DNA from: Aliiroseovarius sediminilitoris | Lineage (GTDB): Bacteria; Pseudomonadota; Alphaproteobacteria; Rhodobacterales; Rhodobacteraceae | Assembly (NCBI RefSeq): GCF_900109955.1 | Contig: NZ_FOJB01000001.1 | Span: 2,232,001 to 2,296,000 of the forward strand | Reading direction: 5' to 3' | DNA length: 64,000 nt | Part shown: one piece after another, positions 9,910-18,183 of the stretch | Numbering within the stretch: the first letter of the stretch is position 1 | How the letters are laid out: the number at the start of each line of letters is the position of its first letter | Program-made: the position numbers and the translations under genes | The notes under the pieces: model-generated | Databases searched by the model: none | Seen by the model: the letters and a program-made list of their open reading frames with translations, nothing else | Told to the model about the DNA's origin: nothing

Positions 9910-10335
9910 ATGACCCCCGAGCAAATCATCATCCACCTCGACCTCGCCCCGCACCCCGAAGGCGGGCATTAACGTCAGACATGGGTGGATGTGGCCAGCG
10001 ATGGTCGCCCATCCGGCACCTGCATCTGTTTCCTGTTGAAAGACAGCGAGCGCAGCCGTTGGCACCGGGTCGATGCGACCGAGATCTGGCTGTATCACGC
10101 GGGGGCGCCGCTGATCCTGTCAATGGCGGCGACCGATGCAGGGTCTGCGTTGGATCAGGAGCTCGGCGCGGACCTTGCGGCGGGTCAATCGCCGCAAATG
10201 ATCGTGCCACACCACCACTGGCAGGCCGCTCGATCCACCGGTGCCTATTCGTTGGTCAGTTGTGTCGTGTCACCGAGGTTTCAGTTCGACGGTTTCACGC
10301 TGACGCCCGAAGGGTTCGACATCCCCCGCGCCTGA
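9910..10335 (+). pseudogene. DUF985 cupin-like gene interrupted by an in-frame TAA
   Basis: One continuous frame from ATG 9910 to the stop at 10335 encodes a DUF985 cupin (about 140 residues). The start is MTPEQIIIHLDLAPHPEGGH, the middle has SERSRWHRVDATEIWLYHAG (cupin metal-type His) and a later PHHHWQAAR. Codon 21 (9970-9972) is TAA where the family normally has Tyr or Trp in the EGG-x-Y/W-R motif, and the frame resumes at once with RQTWVDV. TAT or TAC to TAA is a single-base change. A GTG at 9985 could restart translation but would remove the first strands of the barrel. It is either a fresh nonsense mutation or a sequencing error. Confidence 0.8.
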
Positions 10336-10340
10336 TGGGC

Positions 10341-11672
10341 TTAGCCACCCAGCAAAAGCGCCGAGACCGGGGCCATTGCCACTGTTTTCGCCCGGTTTCC
10401 AAGGTTCCATTCGATCAGGGCTTGCAGGGTCTCCGCCTGCGCGCGGCCCAGCATGATCACACCATCTTCCTGACCGGCCTTGAAGGCGGCATTGTCCAGA
10501 AAACGGCGCATGACCTTGCCATCCTGCCCTTCGCCATCCAGTTCACGGAACACGACGCCCGCAGCAACACCGTTTTTCAGCGCGGTTTTGTGGCCAGTGT
10601 TCAGGCCTTGCGGTTCAGACACCAGCCCGTGCCCGCTGGCAATCAAAATCTCGGAAATCTGCGCCGCAAGCTGGCTATTGCTTTGAAACCCGCTGTCTTC
10701 AGCCATGAAAACTCCAACAGCAAGGTCCAGAAGCGGTGCCTGAGCCTGAAAGATCACTTCGGCATCTGTCGGGGTCGCATTCACGGGCAAGGCGGGCACA
10801 ATCAACACCTCGGCGCCGACATCTCGATAAAAGGAAATGGCCTGGGCTGCATCCGGGGCACTGGCATCCACGATGAAGCTGACCGGGAACGGCAAATTGT
10901 TCAGATCTCCCAACGATTGACGCGCTGCGCCCTGATCCACCAACACGACGGACATCAGTGGACGACCTTCCGGATTGGCAAAGACGGCGGCATTTTGTTC
11001 GATGGCCAGCAGCGGCGTGTCCGTCAGGACCGGGTCGTCACCTGTCGCCTCGGCGTCTCCGTCCGTTGTTGACTGCTCAATCGTGGGCAAGCGGTTGGTC
11101 GTCACACCATCTGCCAGATCACCGATGGGGGCGACGGGGTCGCTTTTGATCTGCGGGGTGTTGGCAAGGTCGGGTATGGATTGCGGCAGGTTGCGGTCAG
11201 CCGATTCCCCGGCCGCGTTGGGATCTGTATCGGTGTCTTCATTCGCCTCACCGGTATCCTGTTCCGAGGCGTCCTGTTCCAAGGCGTCTTGCTCTGCTGG
11301 CTGTGGCGCGTCATCAGACGGGGCCGCGGGTGGCGCGTCGGTTTCACCCGGTGCATCACTGTCCGGCACGGCAGGTTCGGGCGGAGGGGCTGGCGCATCT
11401 GCCACGGGAACATCTGCATCTGGCGCCACATCTGCCGTTTCCATGTCGGCCGGCGCATCCGGTGCACTGATCGCGTCTGGCGGTGTATCATTGGCAACCG
11501 GCGGGTCTTCGGTTGGCGGCACTGCGTCTTCGGTGATCGTTATGTCCTGATCAACCGCCGGCGGATCGACCCGCCCCGGTTGCACCGGTGCCAATTGCAG
11601 CGACACAACCGCAAGACCAAGACCCGACACGACCGTCCCGGCCAAAACACCTGACAAGAAGCCCTTTGCCAT
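10341..11672 (-). CDS. Divergent polysaccharide deacetylase family protein
   Basis: About 443 residues. ATG 11672 follows GGGGAGAG and gives an N-terminal membrane anchor ([21 protein letters not shown]). Residues ~40-200 are a low-complexity linker rich in Ala, Asp, Glu and Pro that probably crosses the periplasm. The C-terminal ~220 residues match the divergent polysaccharide deacetylase (DUF610/YibQ) fold: [33 protein letters not shown], then [14 protein letters not shown] and [12 protein letters not shown]. Family members are periplasmic with unproven substrates. It converges with the cupin remnant and diverges from trpG. Confidence 0.85.
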   Translation of the reverse strand: MAKGFLSGVLAGTVVSGLGLAVVSLQLAPVQPGRVDPPAVDQDITITEDAVPPTEDPPVANDTPPDAISAPDAPADMETADVAPDADVPVADAPAPPPEPAVPDSDAPGETDAPPAAPSDDAPQPAEQDALEQDASEQDTGEANEDTDTDPNAAGESADRNLPQSIPDLANTPQIKSDPVAPIGDLADGVTTNRLPTIEQSTTDGDAEATGDDPVLTDTPLLAIEQNAAVFANPEGRPLMSVVLVDQGAARQSLGDLNNLPFPVSFIVDASAPDAAQAISFYRDVGAEVLIVPALPVNATPTDAEVIFQAQAPLLDLAVGVFMAEDSGFQSNSQLAAQISEILIASGHGLVSEPQGLNTGHKTALKNGVAAGVVFRELDGEGQDGKVMRRFLDNAAFKAGQEDGVIMLGRAQAETLQALIEWNLGNRAKTVAMAPVSALLLGG

Positions 11673-11803
11673 GGCTTTCTCTCCCCGAAACCTCATCCTT
11701 TGCACGTGCCGCTCTTGACCGTCGGCACCTGCGTGGATCATGTATAGCCCGACAATCGCAGGACGTAACCCCTGCTGAGACATTCTTGGCGAAAGGCCGC
11801 ACC

Positions 11804-12385
11804 ATGATCCTGCTGATCGATAATTATGACAGCTTTACTTACAATCTCGTCCATTATTTCGGCGAGTTGGGGGCAGATGTTGTGGTCAAACGCAACGACG
11901 CGCTGGATGTGCAAGAGGCGATGGGCATGGGCGCGGATGGAATCGTTTTGTCCCCCGGTCCCTGTGATCCGGCGCAGGCGGGCATCTGTCTGGCCTTGAC
12001 CGCCGCTGCGGCTGACGCGAAAGTTCCCCTGTTTGGCGTCTGTCTTGGCCATCAAGCGATTGGCGAGGCGTTTGGCGGCAAGGTCGTGCGCGCACCCGAG
12101 ATCGTGCATGGCAAGATGGGAGAGATCAGGCACCAGGGTAAAGGCGTGTTCGAAGGTCTGCCCTCGCCGCTTCTGGCCACACGCTATCATTCGCTGGTCG
12201 TAGATCGCGACAGCCTGCCCGATTGTCTGGAAATCACCGCCGAGCTGGACAACGGATTGATCATGGGTCTGCGCCACAAAGAGCTTGAGGTGGAAGGCGT
12301 GCAGTTCCACCCGGAAAGCATCCGGTCCGAGCATGGCCACGCAATGCTTCAAAATTTCCTGAACAAGACGAAAGTAACCGCATGA
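11804..12385 (+). CDS. trpG: Anthranilate synthase component II (glutamine amidotransferase)
   Basis: 193 residues. TrpG hydrolyses glutamine and channels ammonia to TrpE for anthranilate synthesis in tryptophan biosynthesis. It starts [18 protein letters not shown], contains the oxyanion strand [11 protein letters not shown] near residue 52, the nucleophile Cys in [12 protein letters not shown] near residue 80, and the His-Glu pair in [13 protein letters not shown] near residue 170. ATG 11804 is the start; the frame runs further upstream through the deacetylase gene's complement without family match. Its stop overlaps trpD (ATGA). No trpE is present in the window. Confidence 0.96.
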   Translation: MILLIDNYDSFTYNLVHYFGELGADVVVKRNDALDVQEAMGMGADGIVLSPGPCDPAQAGICLALTAAAADAKVPLFGVCLGHQAIGEAFGGKVVRAPEIVHGKMGEIRHQGKGVFEGLPSPLLATRYHSLVVDRDSLPDCLEITAELDNGLIMGLRHKELEVEGVQFHPESIRSEHGHAMLQNFLNKTKVTA

Positions 12386-13398
12386 GCGACGCAATGAAAC
12401 CGCTGATCTATGCCGCGACCGAGGGGCCACTGTCCCGCGCTCAGGCCGAGCTTGCCTTTGAAGAACTGTTCGAAGGGCGCGCAACCCCCGCCCAGATCGG
12501 TGCGCTTCTGGCTGCGATGCGGGCGCGTGGCGAAAGTGTTTCCGAATACGCGGCGGCGGCGGCCGTGATGCGCGCCAAATGCGCCAAGGTCAGCGCCCCG
12601 GACGGCGCGATGGATATTGTTGGCACGGGAGGTGATGGGATGGGCACGTTGAACATCTCGACCGCGACGGCCTTTGTCGTGGCGGGCGCAGGCGTGACCG
12701 TGGCCAAACATGGCAACCGCAACCTGTCATCGAAATCAGGCGCGGCGGACGCGCTGACCGAAATGGGCGTGAACGTCATGGTCGGCGCTGATGTGGCAGA
12801 ACGCGCCATCAACAAGGTCGGCATCGGCTTCATGATGGCCCCGATGCACCACCCGGCGATGAAGCATGTGATGCCCGTGCGTCAGGAAATGGGGTGCAAG
12901 ACGATCTTCAATATCCTTGGCCCCCTGACCAACCCGGCAGGTGTCAAACGTCAGTTGACCGGGGCGTTTGCTGCCGACCTGATCTTTCCGATGGCCGAAA
13001 CCCTGCAATCGCTGGGGTCGGAAAAAGCGTGGCTGGTGCATGGAGCGGACGGGATGGACGAGATCTCGATCACCGGAGTGACATCAGTTGCTGCGCTTGA
13101 GGATGGTAAAATCCATTCCCGCGAAATTCACCCCGAAGATGCGGGGCTTCCAGTGCACCGGCTTGCGTCGATCCTCGGGGGCGAGCCTGCCGAGAATGCC
13201 GTCGCCTTCCGCGCGCTGCTGGAAGGCGAGGCATCTGCCTTCCGCGATGCCGTTCTTTTGAACGCCGCTGCTGCACTTGTGGTGGCCGACAAGGCAAGCG
13301 ATCTGAAAGAAGGCGTTGGATTGGCGGCTGAAAGCATCGACAGCGGAGCGGCGAAAGCCAAGATCGAAGCGTTGGCAAAGCTGACGTCGGTCGCGTGA
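12382..13398 (+). CDS. trpD: Anthranilate phosphoribosyltransferase
   Basis: 338 residues. The enzyme transfers phosphoribose from PRPP to anthranilate, the second step of the Trp branch. Visible signatures: [15 protein letters not shown] near residue 80 (PRPP loop), [21 protein letters not shown] near residue 110, [22 protein letters not shown] near residue 155 and [15 protein letters not shown] near residue 180. It overlaps trpG by four bases, and trpC follows after 46 bases, so trpGDC reads as one operon. Confidence 0.97.
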   Translation: MSDAMKPLIYAATEGPLSRAQAELAFEELFEGRATPAQIGALLAAMRARGESVSEYAAAAAVMRAKCAKVSAPDGAMDIVGTGGDGMGTLNISTATAFVVAGAGVTVAKHGNRNLSSKSGAADALTEMGVNVMVGADVAERAINKVGIGFMMAPMHHPAMKHVMPVRQEMGCKTIFNILGPLTNPAGVKRQLTGAFAADLIFPMAETLQSLGSEKAWLVHGADGMDEISITGVTSVAALEDGKIHSREIHPEDAGLPVHRLASILGGEPAENAVAFRALLEGEASAFRDAVLLNAAAALVVADKASDLKEGVGLAAESIDSGAAKAKIEALAKLTSVA

Positions 13399-13444
13399 CA
13401 TACCGCGCCTTGCCCCTTAACACACGAAGGCATAAACCACGCCC

Positions 13445-14245
13445 ATGAGCACCGTTTTAGACAAGATCAAAGCCTACAAGCTGGACCATGTGGCCGCATG
13501 CAAAGCGGCCCGCCCCCTGTCCGCGGTCGAGGCCGCCGCCCGTGAGGCAAGCCCCACGCGGGACTTTGCGCGATCGCTGATGAAGGCCGCTGAAACCGGC
13601 TATGGCCTGATCGCCGAGGTCAAGAAGGCCAGCCCGTCCAAAGGTCTGATCCGCGCCGATTTCGACCCATCGGCGCTTGCAAAAGCCTATGAGGCCGGCG
13701 GCGCGACCTGCCTGTCGGTGCTGACCGACACACCGTCCTTCCAGGGCGCGGACGACTATTTGGTCGCTGCGCGCGACGCGGTCTTGCTTCCAGCCCTGCG
13801 CAAAGACTTCATGTATGACGCCTATCAGGTCGCTGAAGCCCGCGCCTTGGGGGCTGACTGCATCCTCATCATCATGGCCTCGGTAGAGGACACTCAAGCG
13901 CAAGAGCTTGAAGATGCAGCCTTTTCATGGGGCATGGATGTGCTGATCGAGGTGCATGACGAGGCCGAACTGGAGCGCGCCCTTGCGTTGAAATCGCCGC
14001 TTCTGGGCGTGAACAACCGCAACCTGAAGACTTTCGAGACGACACTGGACACCACCCGCCGCCTGTCAAAACTTGCGCCCGCTGATCGTCACCTTGTGTG
14101 CGAAAGCGGATTGTCTACTCCGCAAGATCTGGCCGATATGGCTGAATATGGCGCGCGGTCGTTCCTGATCGGCGAAAGCCTGATGCGTCAGGACCACGTC
14201 GAGGCCGCAACCCGCGCCCTGCTTGCCAATCCGGTGCCCGCATGA
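13445..14245 (+). CDS. trpC: Indole-3-glycerol phosphate synthase
   Basis: 266 residues, a TIM barrel that converts CdRP to indole-3-glycerol phosphate. [18 protein letters not shown] near residue 58 contains the catalytic Lys, [17 protein letters not shown] and [21 protein letters not shown] follow, then [23 protein letters not shown] near residue 180 and the phosphate-binding [10 protein letters not shown] near residue 218. It is monofunctional, with no fused TrpF domain. The stop overlaps the moaC start (ATGA), joining Trp and molybdenum cofactor genes in one transcript. Confidence 0.97.
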   Translation: MSTVLDKIKAYKLDHVAACKAARPLSAVEAAAREASPTRDFARSLMKAAETGYGLIAEVKKASPSKGLIRADFDPSALAKAYEAGGATCLSVLTDTPSFQGADDYLVAARDAVLLPALRKDFMYDAYQVAEARALGADCILIIMASVEDTQAQELEDAAFSWGMDVLIEVHDEAELERALALKSPLLGVNNRNLKTFETTLDTTRRLSKLAPADRHLVCESGLSTPQDLADMAEYGARSFLIGESLMRQDHVEAATRALLANPVPA

Positions 14246-14739
14246 GCGACAAATCCCCCCTCACCCATTTCGACGCAGATGGACAGGCTCATATGGTCGA
14301 CGTGTCCGACAAGGCCGTGACAGACCGCGTCGCGCTGGCCGAGGGGTTCGTGAAGATGACGCCCGAGACATTGGCCCTTGTCACTTCCGGCTCGGCGAAA
14401 AAAGGTGACGTTCTGGGTGTGGCGCGGCTGGCCGGGATCATGGGGGCAAAACGCACCTCGGACCTGATCCCTTTGTGTCATCCCCTGTCCATCACCAAGG
14501 TCGCGCTGGAGCTGGCCCCACAGCCCGACCTGCCCGGCGTGCGCATCACCGCGACCGTCAAGACCGGCGGCCAAACAGGGGTCGAGATGGAAGCGTTGAC
14601 CGCTGTGTCTGTTGCCTGTCTGACCGTTTATGACATGCTCAAAGCCGCCGAAAAAGGCATGCAGATCACCGGCATCCGCCTTCTGCGTAAAGAAGGCGGA
14701 AAATCCGGGGTCTACGCACGAGAATCCGGGGATACCTGA
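14242..14739 (+). CDS. moaC: Cyclic pyranopterin monophosphate synthase MoaC
   Basis: 165 residues. MoaC rearranges the MoaA product to cyclic pyranopterin monophosphate in molybdenum cofactor synthesis. Landmarks: [22 protein letters not shown] at the N-terminus, [24 protein letters not shown] near residues 65-90 (conserved Lys and His), [21 protein letters not shown] near residue 120 (EMEAL active-site strand) and [19 protein letters not shown] near the end. It overlaps trpC by 4 bases and moeA by one. Confidence 0.97.
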   Translation: MSDKSPLTHFDADGQAHMVDVSDKAVTDRVALAEGFVKMTPETLALVTSGSAKKGDVLGVARLAGIMGAKRTSDLIPLCHPLSITKVALELAPQPDLPGVRITATVKTGGQTGVEMEALTAVSVACLTVYDMLKAAEKGMQITGIRLLRKEGGKSGVYARESGDT

Positions 14740-15911
14740 TGATCACCGTAGCTAAGGCGCTGGACGCGATATTCGATCTGGTGCGGCCTCTGGGCACGGA
14801 AGAGGTGCCACTGGCCGACGCGGCGAACCGCACCCTTGCCGCCCCCATCACAGCCTCCCGCCTGCAACCGCCCTTCGCGGCCTCGGCCATGGACGGTTAT
14901 GCGCTGAACGGGGTGGAGGCCGACCCCGAAGCAATGTTTCGCGTCATCGGCGAAAGTGCGGCAGGGCATGGATTTCATGGCCACGTTGGCCCCGGCGAAT
15001 GTGTGCGGATCTTCACCGGTGCGCCGATGCCTGACGGTGCGGATCGCGTGATCATTCAGGAAGATGTAGAGCGTAAGGGCGATCTGATCACGCTTGCGCG
15101 CAAATTGGACACAGTCCCACATGTGCGTCCGGCGGGTGCCGATTTCGCACCCGGTGACACAATCCCGGCACCCCGCGTGCTGTCACCTGCCGACCTCGCG
15201 CTGGCGGCGGCGATGAACGTGCCCACCTTGACCGTCACCCGCAAACCCATCATCGCGCTTATGGCCACCGGAGACGAATTGGTTATGCCGGGCGAAACCC
15301 CCGGCCCGGATCAGATCATCGCGTCCAATGCCTTTGGCCTGAAAGCCTTGATCGAGGCAAATGGTGGCCACGCCCGCATGTTGCCGATTGCACGAGACAA
15401 TGCCGACAGCTTGCGCACCGCGTTTGATCTGGCCGCGGATGCCGATCTGATCGTGACCATAGGCGGCGCATCTGTTGGCGACCATGATCTGGTCGGCGAC
15501 GTGGCCGCCGAATTGGGGATGGAACAGAGCTTCTATAAGGTGCTGATGCGCCCCGGAAAGCCTTTGATGGCTGGGCGGATGGGAAATGCTGTTATGATCG
15601 GCCTACCCGGAAATCCGGTGTCCTCGATGGTCTGCGGCCATGTGTTTCTGGTGCCTGCCATGCGCGCGATGCTCGGGTTGGGGACAGCGGCAGCGCCGCG
15701 CAAAACAGCGATCTTGGCTGCCCCGCTCAAGGCGAACGGCCCGCGCGAACATTACATGCGGGCACGGGTTGATGGTGACGAGATAACGATATTCGACAGC
15801 CAGGACAGCGCGCTCTTGAGCGTATTGTCTCAGGCCAATGCGCTGGCCATTCGCCCCGCGTCCGATCCAGCGCGCGAAGCAGGCGAAAGGCTTGACTACC
15901 TCCCGATCTGA
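14739..15911 (+). CDS. moeA: Molybdopterin molybdenumtransferase MoeA
   Basis: 390 residues. MoeA inserts molybdate into adenylylated molybdopterin. The N-terminal AMDGYALNG motif (near residue 50) is diagnostic, followed by IFTGAPMPDGADRVIIQED, the central MPT-binding domain with GDELV and TIGGASVGDHDLV near residue 245, then KVLMRPGKPLMAG and GLPGNPVSSMV near residue 290. The C-terminal domain IV ends at DYLPI. The start overlaps the moaC stop (TGATG). lexA follows with its own SOS-controlled promoter. Confidence 0.97.
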   Translation: MITVAKALDAIFDLVRPLGTEEVPLADAANRTLAAPITASRLQPPFAASAMDGYALNGVEADPEAMFRVIGESAAGHGFHGHVGPGECVRIFTGAPMPDGADRVIIQEDVERKGDLITLARKLDTVPHVRPAGADFAPGDTIPAPRVLSPADLALAAAMNVPTLTVTRKPIIALMATGDELVMPGETPGPDQIIASNAFGLKALIEANGGHARMLPIARDNADSLRTAFDLAADADLIVTIGGASVGDHDLVGDVAAELGMEQSFYKVLMRPGKPLMAGRMGNAVMIGLPGNPVSSMVCGHVFLVPAMRAMLGLGTAAAPRKTAILAAPLKANGPREHYMRARVDGDEITIFDSQDSALLSVLSQANALAIRPASDPAREAGERLDYLPI

Positions 15912-15951
15912 CACGATCTGCTGACCCTGCGTTCCCGCCTGACGTGCGCTG

Positions 15952-15980
15952 TTGACACAAAAAGGGAACAGGGATAGAAC
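15952..15980 (+). promoter_or_regulatory. lexA promoter with alphaproteobacterial SOS box
   Basis: A perfect GAAC-N7-GAAC site spans 15966-15980 (GAAC 15966-15969, seven bases, GAAC 15977-15980), the complement of the alphaproteobacterial LexA consensus GTTC-N7-GTTC. It lies within a candidate promoter: TTGACA at 15952-15957 and TAGAAC at 15975-15980 with 17-base spacing. LexA bound here would cover the -10 box, so the gene should repress itself. The site is about 90 bases upstream of the lexA ATG. Motif knowledge is established; binding is inferred. Confidence 0.88.
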
Positions 15981-16068
15981 ATTCACTGAACGCCCCGCAA
16001 CGAGGGCCCTTTCTAACCCGTCGCTTAGGCTGCGGTATCGGAATGCAGAAAGACGGAGGTGTGAGAGC

Positions 16069-16767
16069 ATGTTGACACGCAAACAGTTGGAACTTTTGGA
16101 TTTTATTCACAAACGGATCCAACGTGACGGTGTGCCCCCGTCTTTTGACGAAATGAAGGAAGCGCTGGACCTGCGCTCGAAATCCGGGATTCACCGGCTG
16201 ATCACTGCTTTGGAAGAACGCGGCTTTATCCGCCGCCTTGCCCACCGCGCCCGCGCCATTGAAATCGTGAAACTGCCTGAGCCGTTGGAGAATGCCGGAC
16301 GCGCTGGGTTCGAACCGCGCGTGATCAAGGGCGACCGCCCCGAACGCACCCCGCCAAGCGCCATCGCCCTTGAAGGATTAGGCGTCAGCGACTTGCCTCT
16401 GATGGGTCGCATCGCGGCTGGTGAACCGATCGAAGCCATCACCGACGGCGCGCAGCACGTGTCTGTGCCCGAAAACATGCTGGCCACCGGCGGGCGTCAC
16501 TATGCGCTTGAGGTTAAGGGCGATTCAATGATCGACGCCGGGATCAACAATGGCGATGTGGTTGTCATTCGCGAAACCAGTCAGGCGCAGAACGGCGATA
16601 TCGTCGTGGCGCAGGTGGATGGCTACGAAGCCACGCTGAAGCGGTTTCGCAAAACCGACGGCATGATCGCTTTGGAAGCGGCCAACCCGGCCTATGAGAC
16701 ACGCCTGCTGCCAGAAGGTCAGGTCAAGGTTCAGGGCAAGCTGGTCGGTTTGATCCGCACCTACTGA
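16069..16767 (+). CDS. lexA: SOS repressor LexA
   Basis: 232 residues. The N-terminal winged helix (residues 1-65: [18 protein letters not shown], then [19 protein letters not shown]) binds the SOS box. The C-terminal self-cleavage domain has the Ala-Gly scissile bond at A117-G118 ([12 protein letters not shown]), the nucleophile Ser153 in [10 protein letters not shown] and the general base Lys191 in EATLKRFR. The enlarged linker is typical of alphaproteobacterial LexA. ATG 16069 follows AGACGGAGG. Autoregulation is supported by the upstream SOS box. A terminator follows. Confidence 0.98.
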   Translation: MLTRKQLELLDFIHKRIQRDGVPPSFDEMKEALDLRSKSGIHRLITALEERGFIRRLAHRARAIEIVKLPEPLENAGRAGFEPRVIKGDRPERTPPSAIALEGLGVSDLPLMGRIAAGEPIEAITDGAQHVSVPENMLATGGRHYALEVKGDSMIDAGINNGDVVVIRETSQAQNGDIVVAQVDGYEATLKRFRKTDGMIALEAANPAYETRLLPEGQVKVQGKLVGLIRTY

Positions 16768-16796
16768 CCCGCATCGGACAACTCGTTGGAAACAGA

Positions 16797-16830
16797 AAAA
16801 GGGACGCGGCCATTGCGCGTCCCTTTTATT
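16797..16830 (+). terminator. Rho-independent terminator after lexA
   Basis: A perfect 12-base stem, AAAAGGGACGCG (16797-16808) and CGCGTCCCTTTT (16816-16827), with a 7-base loop and flanking A and T runs. It lies between convergent lexA and phaR and could serve both directions. Confidence 0.88.
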
Positions 16831-16851
16831 GTACTCGGTTGGCGTATTGTG

Positions 16852-17421
16852 TCAGCCAAGCCCCGACAGTTTTCTCTGCAATTCGGCCAGCTGTTTCTTT
16901 ATGGCGTCCAGTTCGTCCCTGGATCCATTTTCCGTTTTGTCGGATGCATCGTCATCGTCGTCTGACGACCCGGTGCTGCCGGGAAATCCGCTCATCATCG
17001 CTTTCATGAAGGCTTCTTGCTGCGCTTGCATCGCCTCGAACCCCGGCATCTGCGCCATAGGATTGCCCATCGCCCCGAAGTTTTCCATCATCTTGGACTG
17101 ACCATCGCGCAGCATTTCAAAACTTGCGGCCAGAAACTGTGGCACAACGCTGTGTGCCTGCGTGGTATAGGACCGTACAAGATCCGTCAGCACATCCACC
17201 GGCAAGACACTTTCGCCCCGGCTTTCGTGTTCTGCAACGATCTGAAGCAGATATTGGCGCGTCAGATCATCACCCGATTTCAAGTCGATAATCTGCACTT
17301 CCCGTCCATCGCGAATAAACCCGGCGATATCGTCCAATGTCACGTAATCAGACGTCTCGGTGTTATATAGGCGCCGACTGGCGTAGCGCTTGATCAGCAG
17401 CGGTTCTTGTTTCTGAGCCAT
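16852..17421 (-). CDS. phaR: Polyhydroxyalkanoate synthesis repressor PhaR
   Basis: 189 residues. PhaR represses phasin and its own gene until it is titrated onto nascent polyhydroxyalkanoate granules. The N-terminal DNA-binding domain is clear: IKRYASRRLYNTETSDYVTLDDIAGFIRDG (residues ~9-38), followed by the PHB accumulation regulatory domain TRQYLLQIVAEHE and VLPVDVLTDLVRSYTTQAHS. The C-terminal part is Met/Gln-rich, then a run of Asp and a short coiled coil. ATG 17421 follows GGGGAGA; a longer frame to 17499 lacks a ribosome binding site. Candidate self-operators lie just upstream. Confidence 0.95.
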   Translation of the reverse strand: MAQKQEPLLIKRYASRRLYNTETSDYVTLDDIAGFIRDGREVQIIDLKSGDDLTRQYLLQIVAEHESRGESVLPVDVLTDLVRSYTTQAHSVVPQFLAASFEMLRDGQSKMMENFGAMGNPMAQMPGFEAMQAQQEAFMKAMMSGFPGSTGSSDDDDDASDKTENGSRDELDAIKKQLAELQRKLSGLG

Positions 17422-17432
17422 ATTATCTCCCC

Positions 17433-17457
17433 GCAGCATTTTTTTGCTGCACTGCAA
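17433..17457. promoter_or_regulatory. Candidate PhaR operator upstream of phaR
   Basis: TGC-rich symmetric DNA immediately upstream of phaR. GCAGCA (17433-17438) and TGCTGC (17445-17450) form an inverted repeat, and CTGC-ACT-GCAA at 17447-17457 is one base off the CTGC-N3-GCAG consensus described for Paracoccus PhaR. Autorepression is the expected function. Confidence 0.6.
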
Positions 17458-17534
17458 AAGCCTACCAAAGCCCACATCAAAGGCAAGCTTTTTGACCAAC
17501 TATTACGTGAGGGGTCGGAACCTGGCGCACATGG

Positions 17535-17562
17535 AAAAAGGGCGAGCACAAGGCTCGCCCTT
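17535..17562 (-). terminator. Rho-independent terminator after phaP
   Basis: Stem AAGGGCGAGC (17538-17547) and GCTCGCCCTT (17553-17562) with a 5-base loop. On the minus strand the stem is followed by a T run (the complement of the A run from 17535), so it ends phaP transcription before phaR. Confidence 0.88.
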
Positions 17563-17606
17563 CTGGAATAGGCCGGATCGGGAGGTTGGTATCCGGCGAA
17601 ATTCGC

Positions 17607-18056
17607 TTACTTGGCAGTCGCTTTTTTAGCGGCTTTCTGAACTTCGTCAGTTGCTTTTTTGACAGCAGCTTGAGCATCGTCGCCCAGCTCTTTGCCAGCA
17701 GCCATCATCAGTTCAACTGTTTCAGCTTGAACTTTTTTGGCAACTTCAGCGAAAGCAGCCAGGTTTTCAGCAGCCAGCTCAGCTTGGGCCGAAGCGAAGT
17801 CTGTTACGGCTTTGCCATAATCAGCAGCTTCTTCTTTAGCTGTGGTGACGTCGCCCATCTTGGCCAGTGTTTCCTTGGTCCATTTGGTCGAGATCTCAGC
17901 CGATTTGTCTGCAGCTTGCAGAGCAACTTTCGACATTTTCTCAGCCAGAGCGGCTTGGTTTTTGAAAGCGTCTTGAGCGACCGACATGTCAACGGGGAAG
18001 TTGCCCATCATGTCTTGGAACATCTTGGTGAAGTCTTGTGTCTTAGTCATTGTCAT
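17607..18056 (-). CDS. phaP: Phasin family protein PhaP (granule-coating)
   Basis: 149 residues, almost wholly alpha-helical and rich in Ala, Lys and Glu, as for phasins that coat PHB granules and set granule size. The core pattern is SVAQDAFKNQAALAEKMSKVALQAADKSAEI, then amphipathic heptads, and the end is a Lys/Ala-rich tail (KKATDEVQKAAKKATAK). Two ATGs lie 6 bases apart; the second (18050) has the better spacing from GGAG, giving 147 residues. It lies downstream of phaC on the same strand, with two CTGC-N3-GCAG elements in the gap, which fits PhaR control. Confidence 0.92.
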   Translation of the reverse strand: MTMTKTQDFTKMFQDMMGNFPVDMSVAQDAFKNQAALAEKMSKVALQAADKSAEISTKWTKETLAKMGDVTTAKEEAADYGKAVTDFASAQAELAAENLAAFAEVAKKVQAETVELMMAAGKELGDDAQAAVKKATDEVQKAAKKATAK

Positions 18057-18117
18057 ATCTCCGTGGTTTGGCGCCGGGAGGAGGTCGGTGCCTGAATTGC
18101 TATGAGGAGAATATGTA

Positions 18118-18158
18118 TGCTGCGGTGCAGAAAATCAAGCTTTTTCTGCACCGCAGCA
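18118..18158. promoter_or_regulatory. Double PhaR operator (perfect inverted repeat) upstream of phaP
   Basis: Two 17-base arms, 18118-18134 and 18142-18158, are exact inverse complements around a 7-base spacer. Each arm contains a CTGC-N3-GCAG element (18120-18130 and 18146-18156), the sequence recognised by PhaR in Paracoccus. On the minus strand the hairpin is not followed by a T run, so an operator is more likely than a terminator for phaC. It lies about 60-100 bases upstream of the phaP start. Confidence 0.75.
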
Positions 18159-18183
18159 TTTGACTATTTTAAGTTGTTGAAAA

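Noticed and set aside
17586-18095. Ser/Phe-rich plus-strand frame opposite phaP
   Set aside because: Antisense of the Ala/Lys/Glu-rich phasin codons; no start signal.
18118-18158. The inverted repeat as a rho-independent terminator of phaC
   Set aside because: No T run follows on the minus strand, and both arms carry PhaR elements.
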